A stretch of DNA of 64,000 nt from Cynocephalus volans (taxonomy: Eukaryota > Chordata > Mammalia > Dermoptera > Cynocephalidae). Position numbers and translations under genes: made by a program. This document shows, piece after piece, positions 35,725 to 45,916 of the stretch. The notes under the pieces are model-generated. The model was not told where the DNA came from, ran no database searches, and saw only the letters and a program-made list of their open reading frames with translations. Location of the stretch: positions 69,732,501 to 69,796,500 of the forward strand of contig NC_084466.1 of the NCBI RefSeq assembly GCF_027409185.1, read 5' to 3'. How positions within the stretch are numbered: position 1 is the stretch's first letter; each line of letters opens with the position of its first letter.

Positions 35725-36762
35725 CTAGTGGGTATTGATTTTTCTTGGGTTTTTATGGCAGTGGTAGTTATTTTTCAGGAACCAAACCCAGTACACCCTT
35801 GAGGATTTCTTATAAGGGTGGTCGTGTGGTAGTGAACTCCTGCAGTTTTTGTTTGAGAAATATACTACTTGCCCTTCATTTCGGAAGGATAGCCTTGCAG
35901 GGTCGAGTATTCTTGGCTGGCAATCTTTGCCTTTTAGTATTTTGAAAATATCATCCCATTCCTTTCTAGCTTTTAGGGTTTGTGATGAAAAGTCTGATGT
36001 TAGCCTGATTGGGGCTCCCTTATAGGTGACTTGACGCTTCTCTCTTGCAGCTTTTAGGATTCTCTCTTTGTCTCTGAGTTTTGCCAATTTGACTATAACA
36101 TGTCTTGGAGAAGGCCTTTTTGGGTTGAATACGTTTGGAGATCGTTGAGCTTCCTGGATCTGAAGATCTGTGATTTTTCCGATACCTGGGAAGTTTTCTG
36201 CCACTATTTTGTTGAATATGTTTTCAATGGAATCTCCATTTTCCTCCCCTTCTGGAATACCCATGACTCGGATATTTGAGCGCTTGAGGTTGTCTGATAT
36301 CTCTCTCAGATTTTCTTCAATGTCCTTGATTCTTTTTTCTTTCTTTTTGTCTGCTTGTGTTATTTCAAACAGCCCATCTTCAAGTTCAGAGGTTCTCTCT
36401 TCAACTTCGACAAGCCTGCTGGTTAAACTCTCCGTTGTGTTTTTCATTTTGCTGAATAACTTCTTCAGTTCAGCAAGTTCTGTTACATTTTTTTTCAGGA
36501 CATTGATTTCCTTGTACATTTCCTCTTTCAGATCCTGTATACTTTTCCTCATTTCATCATGATGTCTAGCTGAGTTTTCTTGTATCTCATTCAGTTTCCT
36601 TAGAATTATCACTCGAAATTCCTTGTCAGTCATTTCAAGGGCTTCTTGTTCTATAGGATCTAGAGTTTGAGATTTATTAACTTTTGGTGGTGTACTTTCT
36701 TGATTTTTTGTATTTCTGGTATCTTTTTTTTGGTGTTTATTCATTGTGGCAGGGGGTTTCAC
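35725..36762 (-). pseudogene. L1-ORF1: L1 ORF1p (RNA-binding chaperone), C-terminal frameshift
   Basis: A 345-codon frame encoding the L1 nucleic-acid chaperone that coats L1 RNA. Residues 1-45 are the variable N-terminus; Met7 (36744, MNKHQKKDTR) aligns with the start of the other ORF1 copies and may be the native start. Residues about 50-150 form a heptad-rich coiled coil. The RRM begins near 163 (SNIRVMGIPEGEE) and the C-terminal domain covers 250-300 (YKGAPIRLTSDFS, LDPARLSFRNEG). A 4-nt deletion near 35855 shifts the frame at about residue 304, so the normal end (a KLQEF-type block in related copies) is replaced by about 40 unrelated residues. Otherwise open. Confidence 0.9.
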
Positions 36763-38290
36763 AGTCCACCGGTTTGAGACTAGTGACTAACTAGGATGTT
36801 GCTGTGGTTGCCAATTTCATATGGCTCCCTCCGTGACTGCTCAGTTAGCCTCTAGTACCTTGTGTGTGTGGTTGTCTTGGGTCTTGGGCTTCTCTGGGGA
36901 GCCACCTTTCTGGTCAGCTTGGACTCTGCTGGGCTGGTGGATCACGTACCACAGGGTGTGTGATCTCTGTTGAGCTTTCACTTCCTGTGCAGGACTTCTC
37001 CCTGTTCCATGTCCTCTGGCCCAGGCTGTTGGATCGTGCAGTGGCGACCCCACAGGGTGTGTGGTTTCTGTTGAGTCTCCGCCTCCCTGGCCGCACGTCT
37101 CCCCACTCTGTGCGCACTGTGCTGGGCTGGAGCATGTCTTCTGCAACCCTCGTCTGTCAGCTGGGCCTTCAAGACCTTGCTCGGCACCGCCTTGCCCAGG
37201 AAGTCTGCCAGGTTCCTGGTAGGCACAGACGACCGGTCACTCTGGGTACCTTTGTAGTACTGTGTAGGTCCTTCTCGGGACTTGTTCACCTTTGTATTTC
37301 CCCGGCATAGACCGAATCTAGCGCCCACCTGCAGCCAGCTCTCCGGCAGGTTCAAGCGGACCTGGTAACTCTCCTACCACACTATTCCCAACCAGAAATT
37401 GGTTAGGGTTTTTCCCAAACTGATGGCCGCAGAGATGGTATCTGCCTCCCAGTAACAGGAAGTTTACCGGGGCCGGAGTCCAGGGTGTGGTGGAGTGACA
37501 GTCGGCCCGCCCGTACTTCCTTGCCCTCCCCACACTGGCCGGAGACGCCCCACGCCACCAGCCCTGCCAGAGAACCGCGGAGGGAGTGGGAGGGGAGGCC
37601 GGCCCTCAGGCTGCGGAAAGCCCCGCGCCGGGCCAAGCAAGTGGGAAGGCTCAGTGACGGCCGAGCCGGGCGGAGCTGCCAGCACCTGGGAAAACGGAGG
37701 CAGCCCCGGGGTGGTGAGTGAACCGGTGATGCAGGCGGGAGCCGGGTGGGCGTCAGCCCCCCGAACAGGGCTTGGCCAGGGGTCACTCACAGTGCTGTGC
37801 CAGGTCGGTTGCTCACTCTGTGCCTCTGGTTTGTCGCCTTCCCCGTTCTCGGCCGCTGCCGCCTCAGGCTGTTCAGTCACAGCGCGGCTCGCGCGCTCCC
37901 AGGAATCTTCTTTAATGCCGGCCTGAAACCTCGTATCCTGAATAGGGCAGTTGGCCGCCTTCAGCGCAGCCCCCAGCCTCTGGGATCCTTTCTGCATCCA
38001 CAGCAGCCCTGGCGCCGTGTTCCCTGTTTCGAGACTCACTTTTGCAGCTCAGAAACAGTTCTTTTCCTGCTCCACACTTCAAAGCTGTTGCCTGTAAGTG
38101 AGGCAGCCTCTCCTGCCGGGGGCAAAGTGGCGTTGAGCCCCCATGACCGGCCAGCAGCTGCGGTCTTCCCTTAAGAGATGGCCAGAGGAAGGTCCACAAG
38201 TTTCCTGGCTGCCTGAGGCCCAGTGGCCGCCTTTTCCACCTCACCTACTCCGCGCCAGCCGCCGCAGCCACCGCCATCTTTAAACCCGCC
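36763..38290 (-). promoter_or_regulatory. L1 5'UTR promoter with YY1 site, CpG-rich
   Basis: About 1.5 kb with strong CpG enrichment in 37440-38290. The YY1-type motif AAGATGGCGG is at 38280-38271, 11-20 nt from the 5' end, the position where L1 promoters carry it. A roughly 100 bp unit is repeated in the proximal part (36925-37130). Large open frames in the GC-rich part (for example 37464-38039 minus and 37495-37926 plus) reflect base composition. Confidence 0.8.
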
Positions 38291-38918
38291 CTGCCAAACC
38301 TTTAAAGAAGAATTAATACCAATTCTCTTCAAAGTATTCCAAAAAATTGAAACAGAGGCCACTCTCCCAAACTCATTCTATGAGGCCAGCATCACCCTGA
38401 TACCAAAACCAGTCAAAGATACAACAAGAAAAGAAAAATACAGGCCAATATCTCTGATGAACATAGATGCAAAAATCCTCAACAAAATATGAATAATCAG
38501 AATACAGCAACACATCAAAAAAATAATACACCATGATCAAGTGTGATTCATCCCAGAGATCCAAGGATGGTTCAACATACACATGGGATATATCGCATCA
38601 ACCTAATCAAGGACAAAATCATATGATTATCTCAATAGATGCAGAAAAAGCATTTGACAAAATTCAACATCTCTTCATGATAACAGCTCTTCACAATTAG
38701 GGATAGAAGGAAAGTATCTCAGCACAATAAAAGCCATGTATGACAAACCCACTGCCAATATCATCCCGAATGGGGAAAAGCTAAAGCTTTTTCCTTAGGA
38801 AAAGGAAAAAGACAAGGGTGCCCACTCTTGCCACTCTTATTTGACAACTGGAAATTGCAAATACTAGCCAGAGCAATCAGACCAGAGGAGGAAATAAAGG
38901 GTATCCAGATTGGAAAAG

Positions 38919-40805
38919 AGTTTGCTATTTGGGAAATTCACTTTCAACAGAATCCATGACAATACAGAATGTCTTTGGTACTGTTTTCTAAAGCCTTCTT
39001 ATTGTAGTATCTGCACATACCCATGTCTCTCTTTTTTGGATCTAGTTGGCTAAAAGAGGAACAGGTCAAAAGGTGAATGTTTCTTACTCCTAATTCGTTG
39101 TTCTTCCTTAATTAGTAGCAATGAAAAACCTTAGGAAAGTTTGAGAATTTGTGTATGACAGACACTCTACTAGAGTTGGCAAAGAGAAGAGAGATTCCTA
39201 TTTGGAACAAACAGGAGATAGCAGTGGACAGTGAATAGAAGAGCCCTCACCAGAAAAGAGGGAAACCAGTAGATCCTTGATCTGTCTATCACCCTCCAAA
39301 ACTCTGCCACCATGTGAAACTGGTGTCCCAAACCCAAATCATATTAAATGAAGCCCTGCTTCAGGTCTGCAGTTACTTGACCCTATCTGAGGAGCAAGAA
39401 AGATATCCATGATTGCTTAAAGGTTATTAGGTTGTGTTGGGACTTGAGAAAGTGAAAAATAATAAAGGTAAACAAGACGGCTACCTACAAACTGAAGTTG
39501 AATTTGAAGTAAATTTAACCAGAAGTGGTGTTATAATTGTAGATTAGGGTCAAGAGTAAAGAAATCTATGTAAACTTGATTCATTAAGTTTTTTTCACAG
39601 GCCTAAGATTTTCATTACAAACACATAAAGCTTCATTTCTAGGGAAAAGTTAAGTACCAGGTTTCAAGTAACTTTTTAATATGTTAACTTTTTAGGGCAG
39701 CTATATTATGAATTGTAGCATAATTATAGCTAATTTGTGTTAAAAAAAATAAGTCCAGGGGAGACATTTGGAGTTTTACTATGTTCATTTTTAATCCTTT
39801 AACTATAACCCAAGTAAACTGAAAATAGTAACCTGTGGCAGAGCAATTAATAATGGGTGAAATATAAATATTTGTAGAGAGGAGGGGGGATATTGAGATT
39901 TGTGAAATTCATTCACAAATAAAGTAATAAAGAATTGCAGTATTAAAAAACTGCCCATCAGTCTTGATTCACTAGGCTGTTTTGTGAGACCCTACACCAT
40001 CCTTCATCATATAAGGCTTAATTTTAGGTAAAATTCATATACAAGATTCCAAATAACTAACTGACATATATGTTTTTAGAGTTCAATTAGTTTATGAATT
40101 GTAGAGCAGTTGTACCTAATTTCAACCAAAAAATAAGTCTCTCAAGTCACTTGGCTCTTTTATGTACATTTTTACTTCTTAGCACTGACCTGAATAAAAT
40201 GACATCAGTGGTCTTTGACTACTTTGTGTCTTTCGTATATATCACCTTTCAATGATGATGTCATCAAAGGTTACTGATGTCATTTTATAAAAGGATATGT
40301 AGGATATACTCATATAAATAGGATATATAAAGGATATGTGTGTATGTATGTGTGAAGGAGAAGAAGAGAGAAGAGAAGAGTTTGCAAAATCCAGTCTTGG
40401 AAGTATTCATTGGAATAGTGTTTTCTGGACAATTATTCTAAAATTTTTTCTAAAAAGTTATGTCTTCCAGTGAGCTAAGTTATATTTACTATTACCTTTA
40501 GATTCAGGGAATTCTTGTTCAAATAAATTTTTCACATCACTATTCCATGCAGTAAATCTCTAATGATATATTTTTGCATCTGTTGGCAGTTAAAGTATAT
40601 TGGGACAACTTGCCAGGCTCTGTGATGGTGTTGATGACATTGACTATTTTTACTTACATGAGTAAGTCAGATTGAAGTTTGGAGAGAGGAAGCCATTGAT
40701 GGATCTCTTATCTTTGGGAAGACAGGGCTTGTGCTGAGGCAGGAAGGAAAATGAACTATGGAAAGATAAAATGTATGGAAGGGAGGGTACACAATAATGA
40801 CTCAT
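38919..40805. other. No gene recognised; contains a hairpin and a diverged tandem duplication
   Basis: AT-rich sequence that begins directly after the inverted L1 arm. No repeat family recognised. A diverged direct duplication (about 39570-39850 and 39960-40200) and a 25 bp hairpin (40194-40288) lie here. A GA/GT-rich simple stretch is at about 40334-40382. Confidence 0.5.
40194..40288. repeat. 25 bp inverted repeat (hairpin)
   Basis: The arms 40194-40218 and 40264-40288 are complementary: 16 Watson-Crick pairs from the outer end, three positions that pair as G-U in plus-strand RNA, then six more pairs. The loop is 45 nt. It could be a small MITE relic or an RNA hairpin; no expression evidence. 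Confidence 0.7.
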
Positions 40806-40824
40806 TGAATTTGCAGACAAGTAC

Positions 40825-41222
40825 CACGCCAGTGCCTCAGGGCCTGCTCAGTGACCCAGGGCATGGAGAAGGGGACTGGGCCACCCCCCACAACCAGACA
40901 CACCACGCCAGCACCTTGGGGCCTGCCTGGGGACCTGGGGCATGGAGAAGGGGACTGGACCTTCCTACCACAACCAGGCACATTGTGCCAGCACCTCAGG
41001 GCCCACCTGGGGACCCAAGGCATGAAAAAGAGGACCAGACCATCCTCCCACAACCAGGCACACCACGCCAGTGCCTCAGGGCCCACTTGGGGACCTGAGG
41101 CATGGAGAAGGGGACTGGACGCCTTCCCACAACCAGGCACACTGCGCCAGCACCTGGGGCCTGCCTGCTGACCCGAGGCATGGAGCTGGGGAGTTGACCC
41201 CCCCTCCCACAACCAGGCATAT
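40825..41222 (+). repeat. VNTR of five 80 bp units
   Basis: Unit starts at about 40825, 40904, 40984, 41064 and 41143, spaced 79-80 bp. Each unit has 'cgccagcacctcagggcc', a 'ggcatggagaaggggactgg' segment and 'cacaaccaggcac'. Units differ by roughly 10-20 percent by eye. Confidence 0.9.
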
Positions 41223-41754
41223 TGTGCCAGCACCAAGGAGCATGCCAAAAACATCACCTCCATGTGGGTGGCCCACCACAGCCACCACAGTAACCATGGC
41301 TGCCACGAAAGCAGCTAGGCAGCACAACCATCACGCAGATGGTCCACCAACCAATGGAGTGCATTCACACAAGGAGAGTCACCAGCAGAGATAAAGAAAA
41401 GAAGAGGATGTCTCTCTCCACAAAGCCCATTCCAGAGTGACAGAAGCAGCATCTGCTCTATGATAATACTGGAAGATCTGATCACACCTCTCAGCATTGG
41501 ACAGATCATCTAGGCAACAAATTAACAGAGTAACCATTATTCTTTCAGAAGGAGCAAAGAAATGTAGGGTAATTGAGCGGGGGAGGGAATGTGGGAAGGC
41601 GAGAGATTGGACAAGGGACATAAAGAATAATTATGATTTGTAACAATATATATGCTAGTAATATTGGCTTGATCAACATATTTCAATGTTGAACCTCCAA
41701 AATATGTCTAATCAGTTTTGATTCAATAAATAATTTTTTTAAAATTAAATAAAA
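40825..41754 (+). mobile_element. Composite non-autonomous L1-derived retroposon, young copy
   Basis: A 930 bp insertion bounded by a perfect 19 bp duplication 'tgaatttgcagacaagtac' (40806-40824 and 41755-41773). Order: five tandem units of about 80 bp (40825-41222); a CAC/CAG-rich stretch; 41374-41460, which matches the L1 5'UTR immediately upstream of an ORF1 start (compare the reverse complement of 45930-46016); a short link; 41479-41527, an endonuclease-region fragment with 'gacagatcatctaggcaaca'; then an L1 3'UTR with a polypurine tract (41565-41612) and an A-rich end. No ORF1, no RT. The same 5'UTR-to-endonuclease junction occurs in 16933-18891. Open frames across the tandem units have no coding meaning. 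Confidence 0.85.
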
Positions 41755-42892
41755 TGAATTTGCAGACAAGTACTATATTTGAAAAAAATATTTTTATCTA
41801 TTCACAAATGAAAGTTTTTGTAGTTTGAAAATGTAAAATTATTCTCCGTAAACTAATTTTATTACTAAATTAATTCTTTTATTGAAACATAATTGATTAT
41901 ACCTATTTGTGGGGAAAAGATTTCAGTATCAATACCTGTGTACAGTATGCAATGCTAAAATCAGGATGATTAGTATATTCATCATTACAAAACATAATCA
42001 TTCTTTGTGTCCATTAACCAATTTATCTCTAGTGCCTCCTCCCCCTTTCCCACATCTAGTAACCACAGTTCTGGTCTCTCCTTTTGAAAATTCAGTGCTT
42101 TACTGAGATTGTTGCATTTTTCTTTCTTTCCTTTTTTAATTGTTTATTTTTTTTTAGCTCCCACTTATCAGTGAAAACATGCAGTCTTTTTCTTTCTGTG
42201 CCTGGCTTATTTATTTAACATTATTTTCTAAAAGCTCATATCTGTTGCTGCAAATGACGGAATTTTGTTCTTTTTTTATAGCTGAGTAGTATTCTGTTAT
42301 GTCTATATACCACATTTTCCTTATCCAGTCATTAGTCAAGGTACATTTAGGTGGGTTCCAACTCTTGGCTATTGTAAATAGAGCTTTGGTAAACACGGCA
42401 GTGCAGGTATCCCTTCCAGTGGGATTGCTGGATCACATGGCAATTCTATCTGTAGTTGATTGAAAAACCTCCATACTGTATTCCATAATGGCTGCACTAA
42501 TTACCATTCCTACCAACAGTGTAGGAGGGTTCCCTTTCTCTGCATCCTCACCAGCATTTGTTACTCTCTGTCTTTTTGATAATAGCCTAACTGAGGTGAG
42601 ATGATATCTCACAGTGGTTTTGACTTGTATTTCCCTAATGCTTAGTGACGTTGAGCATTTTTTCATGGATCTGTTGGCCATCTGTATGTCTTCCTTTGAG
42701 AAATGTCTGTTCAGCTCCTTTGCCCATTTTTTAACTAAATGATTTGTTTTTTCATTGTTAAGTTGTTTGAGTTCCTTTATATTCTGGATATTAATCCCTA
42801 GTCAGATGCATAGTTTGCAAATACTTTCTCCCATTCTGTAGCTTTCCTTTTCACTCTGTTGATTATTTCCTTTCCTGTGCAGGAGCTTTTTA

Positions 42893-43090
42893 TATTTATA
42901 TTTTTATTTATTTATTTTTTGTCATGTTTTGTGACCGGTAAGGGGATTGCAACCCTTGGCTTGGTGTCGCCCACACCACACTCAGCCAGTGAATGCACCA
43001 GCCATCCCTATATAGGATCCGAACCCGCGGCGGGAGCGCTGCTGTGCTCCCAGCACCTGCACTCTCCTGAGTGAGCCACGGGTTCAGCCC
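42893..43090 (-). mobile_element. tRNA-derived dimeric SINE (CYN-like)
   Basis: A 198 bp element in antisense, with a perfect 15 bp target duplication 'tgcaggagcttttta' (42878-42892 and 43091-43105). On the minus strand the first tRNA unit runs from 'gggctgaacccgtggctcac' to the B-box 'gggttcggatcctatatag'. A second unit follows with an A-box-like 'gcattcactggctgag' and a B-box-like 'gggttgcaatcccctta', then 'ccggtcac' and the A-rich tail. The best preserved SINE of the window. Confidence 0.85.
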
Positions 43091-44474
43091 TGCAGGAGCT
43101 TTTTAATTTGATATAGTCCCATTTGTTTTTCCTTTTGTTGCTTGTGCTTGTGGGGTCTTATTCATAAAGTCTTTGCTTAGTCCTGTATCCTGAAGTGTTT
43201 CCCCTACATTTTTTTCTAGGAGTTTTATAGTTTCGGGTATTATATTTAAGCCTTTAGTCCATTTCATGTTGCTTTTGGTATATGGTGAGAGGTACGGGTC
43301 TAGTTTCTTCCTTCTACACGTGTATATCCAGTTTTCCCTGCACCATTTATTGAAGAGACTGCCTTTTCTCCAATGTACAGTCTTGGTGCCTTCACTGAAG
43401 ATCAGTTGGCTATATATGTGGATTGATTTCTGGGTTCTCTATTCTGTTCCATTGGTCCAAGAGTCTGTGTTTTTGTAGTCTGTTTTGTTTTTATCTGTTC
43501 CATTGATCCATGAGTCTGTTTTCATTACTATAGTTTTGTAGTATAATTTGAAGTCAGGTAGTGTGATGCCTCTGGCTTTATTATTATTTTTTTGCTCAGG
43601 ATTGATTTGATTTGGCTGTTCAGTGTCTCTTGTTCCATATGAATGCTAGGATTGTCTTTTGTATTTCTATGAAGAATGTCATTGGTAATTTGATGGGGAT
43701 TGCATTGACTCTGTAGATTGCTTTTGACATTTTCACAACATTAACTGTTCCAATCCATGAGCATGGAATGGCCTTCCATCTTATTGTGTTTTCTTTAATT
43801 TCTTTCAGAAGTAATTTGTAGTTTTCATCATAGAGGTCTTTCACCTCCTTCTTTAAATTTATTCCTGGGTGTTTTATTTTTTTGATGACTATTGTAAATG
43901 GACTTGCTTTCTTGATTTCTTTTTCAGCTAGTTCATTATTGAAGTATAAAAGTGCTACTGATTTTTGTGTGTTAATTTTGTGTCCTGCAACTTTATTGAA
44001 TTCATTTATCAGCTCTAAGAATTTTTTGGTAGTGTGTTTAGGTTTTTCTTTCTTTCTGTTTTATTTCATAAATGTTAAGTGTTATTTATGCTTACATTTT
44101 CAAATACAGATGTTTATTTTTCAAATTTTTTCTTTATTTTTTAGTTCAGAATTAATTCAGTTCACTTATATGAAGCAGCTAAAAATGCAACACATATCTA
44201 TGTAACTGAAATTCTGATTTTAGATATGAATATTAAAAACTCATTGATTAGCTAAATTAAAGCAATGATTTAGAAACATCAGTATAAGACTTATGTACAA
44301 GATAATGATATAGCATTCCCAGTTCAGGATTCAGTTTACCCCAGTTAAATGAAGCACCTGAAAGTGCATCTTTTATCTACCTTTCAGAAATTTTGATTTA
44401 TTTAATTATTTTTTGTTAAAAGGGAAATTTTAGTGTAAATGTACACATTAATACAAAAGGAAGGTCTCAAGTCA

Positions 44475-44920
44475 GCAATCACCTTTGCACCTTAAGAAAC
44501 TAGAAAATGAAGAGCAAACTAAGCCCAGACCTAGCAAAGGATGTAAATAATAAAAATTAGAGCATAGATAGAAGAAAGAGTAAGTAGAAAAAAATAATAG
44601 AGACAATCAATGACACCAAAAGATGATACTTTGATGAGATCCACATAAATTGACAAAACGTTACCTAGATGGACCAAGAAAAAAGAGAGAAGACTCAAAT
44701 AACTAAAATCACAAATGAAATAGTTTCGGGTATTATATTACAACCAAACTTACAGAAATCAGAAGGGTTATAAGAATATGGGTTATAATTATATGAATAA
44801 TTGTAGGTCAATGAATTATATTGTCTAGATAAAATGAATAAATTCCTAGAAACATACCAGCTACCAAGACTGAACTTTGAAAAAACAGAGAGTTTGAACA
44901 GAACTATAGCTAGTATGATG
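44475..44920 (+). mobile_element. Old L1 ORF2 fragment, plus strand
   Basis: 'agaaactagaaaatgaagag', 'agacaatcaatgacaccaaa' and 'aaagagagaagactcaaata' are the linker between endonuclease and RT of an older L1, here opposite in orientation to everything around it. Confidence 0.7.
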
Positions 44921-44939
44921 AGTGATTATTGTTTTTTGG

Positions 44940-45916
44940 ATACCTGATGCAAGACTCCCTTGAGGATTTCATGCAGGGCTGGTTGTGTAGTAGTGAACTC
45001 CTGCAGTTTTTGTTTGTCTGGAAAATACAGTATTTCTCCTTCATTTCTAAAGGATAGCCTTGCTAGCTATAGTATTCTTGGATGGCAGTTTTTTTCTTTT
45101 AGTATTTTGAATATATCATCCCATTTTCTTCTGGCCTGTAGAGTTTCTGTTGGGAAGTCCACTGTTACTCTGATAGGGACTCCCTTATAGATGATTTCCT
45201 GCTTTTCTCTTTCTCTTTTGAAGATTCTCTCTTTGTCTTTGAGCTTTGCCAGTTTGAGTATAACGTGTCTTGGAGAGGATCTTTTTTGATCGAATCTGTT
45301 TGGGGATCTTTGAGCCTCCTTAATCTGAAGGTCCGTGTCTCTCCATATATCTGGGAATTTTTCCTTTATTATTTCATTGAACAGGTTTTTCCATGCCTAT
45401 TCCTTTCTCCTCCCCTTCTGGAGCACCAGTGATTCAAATGTTTGTGTGCTTAAGGCTGTCTGCTAGTTCTCTTAGATTTTCTTTATTTTTTGAAATCCTT
45501 TTTGCCTTTTTTTGGTCACCTTTTGTTATTTCAAAAAGGCCATCTTCAAGATCATAAATTCTTCCTTCTGCTTGTTCTAGCCTGCTGCTTAAGCTATCAG
45601 TTGTGTTTTTTATTTCATTGAGTGAATCTTTCACTTCCATGAGTTCTGCTGCATTCTTTTTTAAGTTATTAATCTCTTTGTAAATTTCCTCCTTCATATG
45701 CTGGATTTTTTTTCTCATTTCATTTTGTTGTCTAATTGAGTCTTCTTGTATCACATTGAGTTTCCTTATAATTGTTGCTTGGAAATTCTTTTCACTCATT
45801 CCAAGGGTTTCCTGCTGTATGGGGTCTGATAGTTGAGAATCACTGTCGTCTTTTGGTGGTGTCATATTTTCTTGGATTTTTATATTTCTAGTATCTCTAT
45901 GTTGATGTGTGGTCAT
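44940..45916 (-). pseudogene. L1-ORF1: L1 ORF1p remnant of the ORF2-less insertion
   Basis: Begins MTTHQHRDTRNIKIQ at 45916 and is open for 160 codons through the coiled coil (LSSRLEQAEGRIYDLEDGLF). A frameshift at about 45434, at the start of the RRM, ends the frame. RRM and C-terminal domain text continues out of frame to about 44940, including the KLQEF-type block. The N-terminus shows where the L1 5'UTR ends, which anchors the 5'UTR match found in 41374-41460. Confidence 0.8.

Larger units (their letters stand above)
31507..38290 (-). mobile_element. L1: Full-length L1 (6.78 kb) nested in an older L1
   Basis: A complete element: 5'UTR 38290-36763, ORF1 36762-35725, ORF2 about 35580-31757, 3'UTR with a G-rich tract (C-rich on the plus strand at 31609-31642) and poly(A) seen as the T-run from 31504 to about 31518. 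A perfect 13 bp duplication 'ctgccaaaccttt' flanks it (31494-31506 and 38291-38303). The target is the RT region of the older inverted L1. It is better preserved than the other L1s here, but ORF2 is broken in several places, so it is not autonomous. Confidence 0.95.
29335..38918 (+). mobile_element. L1, inverted 5' arm of the same twin-primed insertion
   Basis: Plus-strand L1 starting in mid ORF1 (MGVPEGEEKGKGIENTFNEI at 29387), continuing through the ORF1 end (29880), the ORF2 endonuclease (about 30090-30960), the linker and RT start (31138-31493), and resuming after the nested full-length L1 at 38304-38918. It ends at IQIGKE, just upstream of the FADD motif, which is where the 3' arm at 29330 begins apart from about 27 bp. 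Frame fragments include 30353-30550 (endonuclease, LDRSSRQQVNR), 31138-31587 and 38223-38492. The endonuclease and RT are both interrupted by shifts and stops. Confidence 0.8.

Noticed and set aside
37464-38039. A 191-codon frame and overlapping frames on both strands
   Set aside because: They lie in the CpG-rich 5'UTR of the full-length L1, upstream of ORF1. Composition alone keeps them open.
26044-38918. A target duplication for the twin-primed L1 between about 26025 and 38920
   Set aside because: 'gctatgtccaaat' and 'gctatttgggaaat' are only loosely similar. Not good enough to claim.
40825-41222. Regularly spaced repeats resembling a CRISPR array
   Set aside because: The units are contiguous 80 bp tandem copies without unique spacers, inside a retroposon of a mammalian genome.
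40802-41263. Open frames of 106-153 codons across the tandem repeats
   Set aside because: The unit length is close to a multiple of three with high GC, so frames stay open on both strands. No domain, and the repeats explain them.
42893-43090. tRNA gene(s)
   Set aside because: The tRNA-like heads belong to a SINE with tail and target duplication; the cloverleaf is not maintained.
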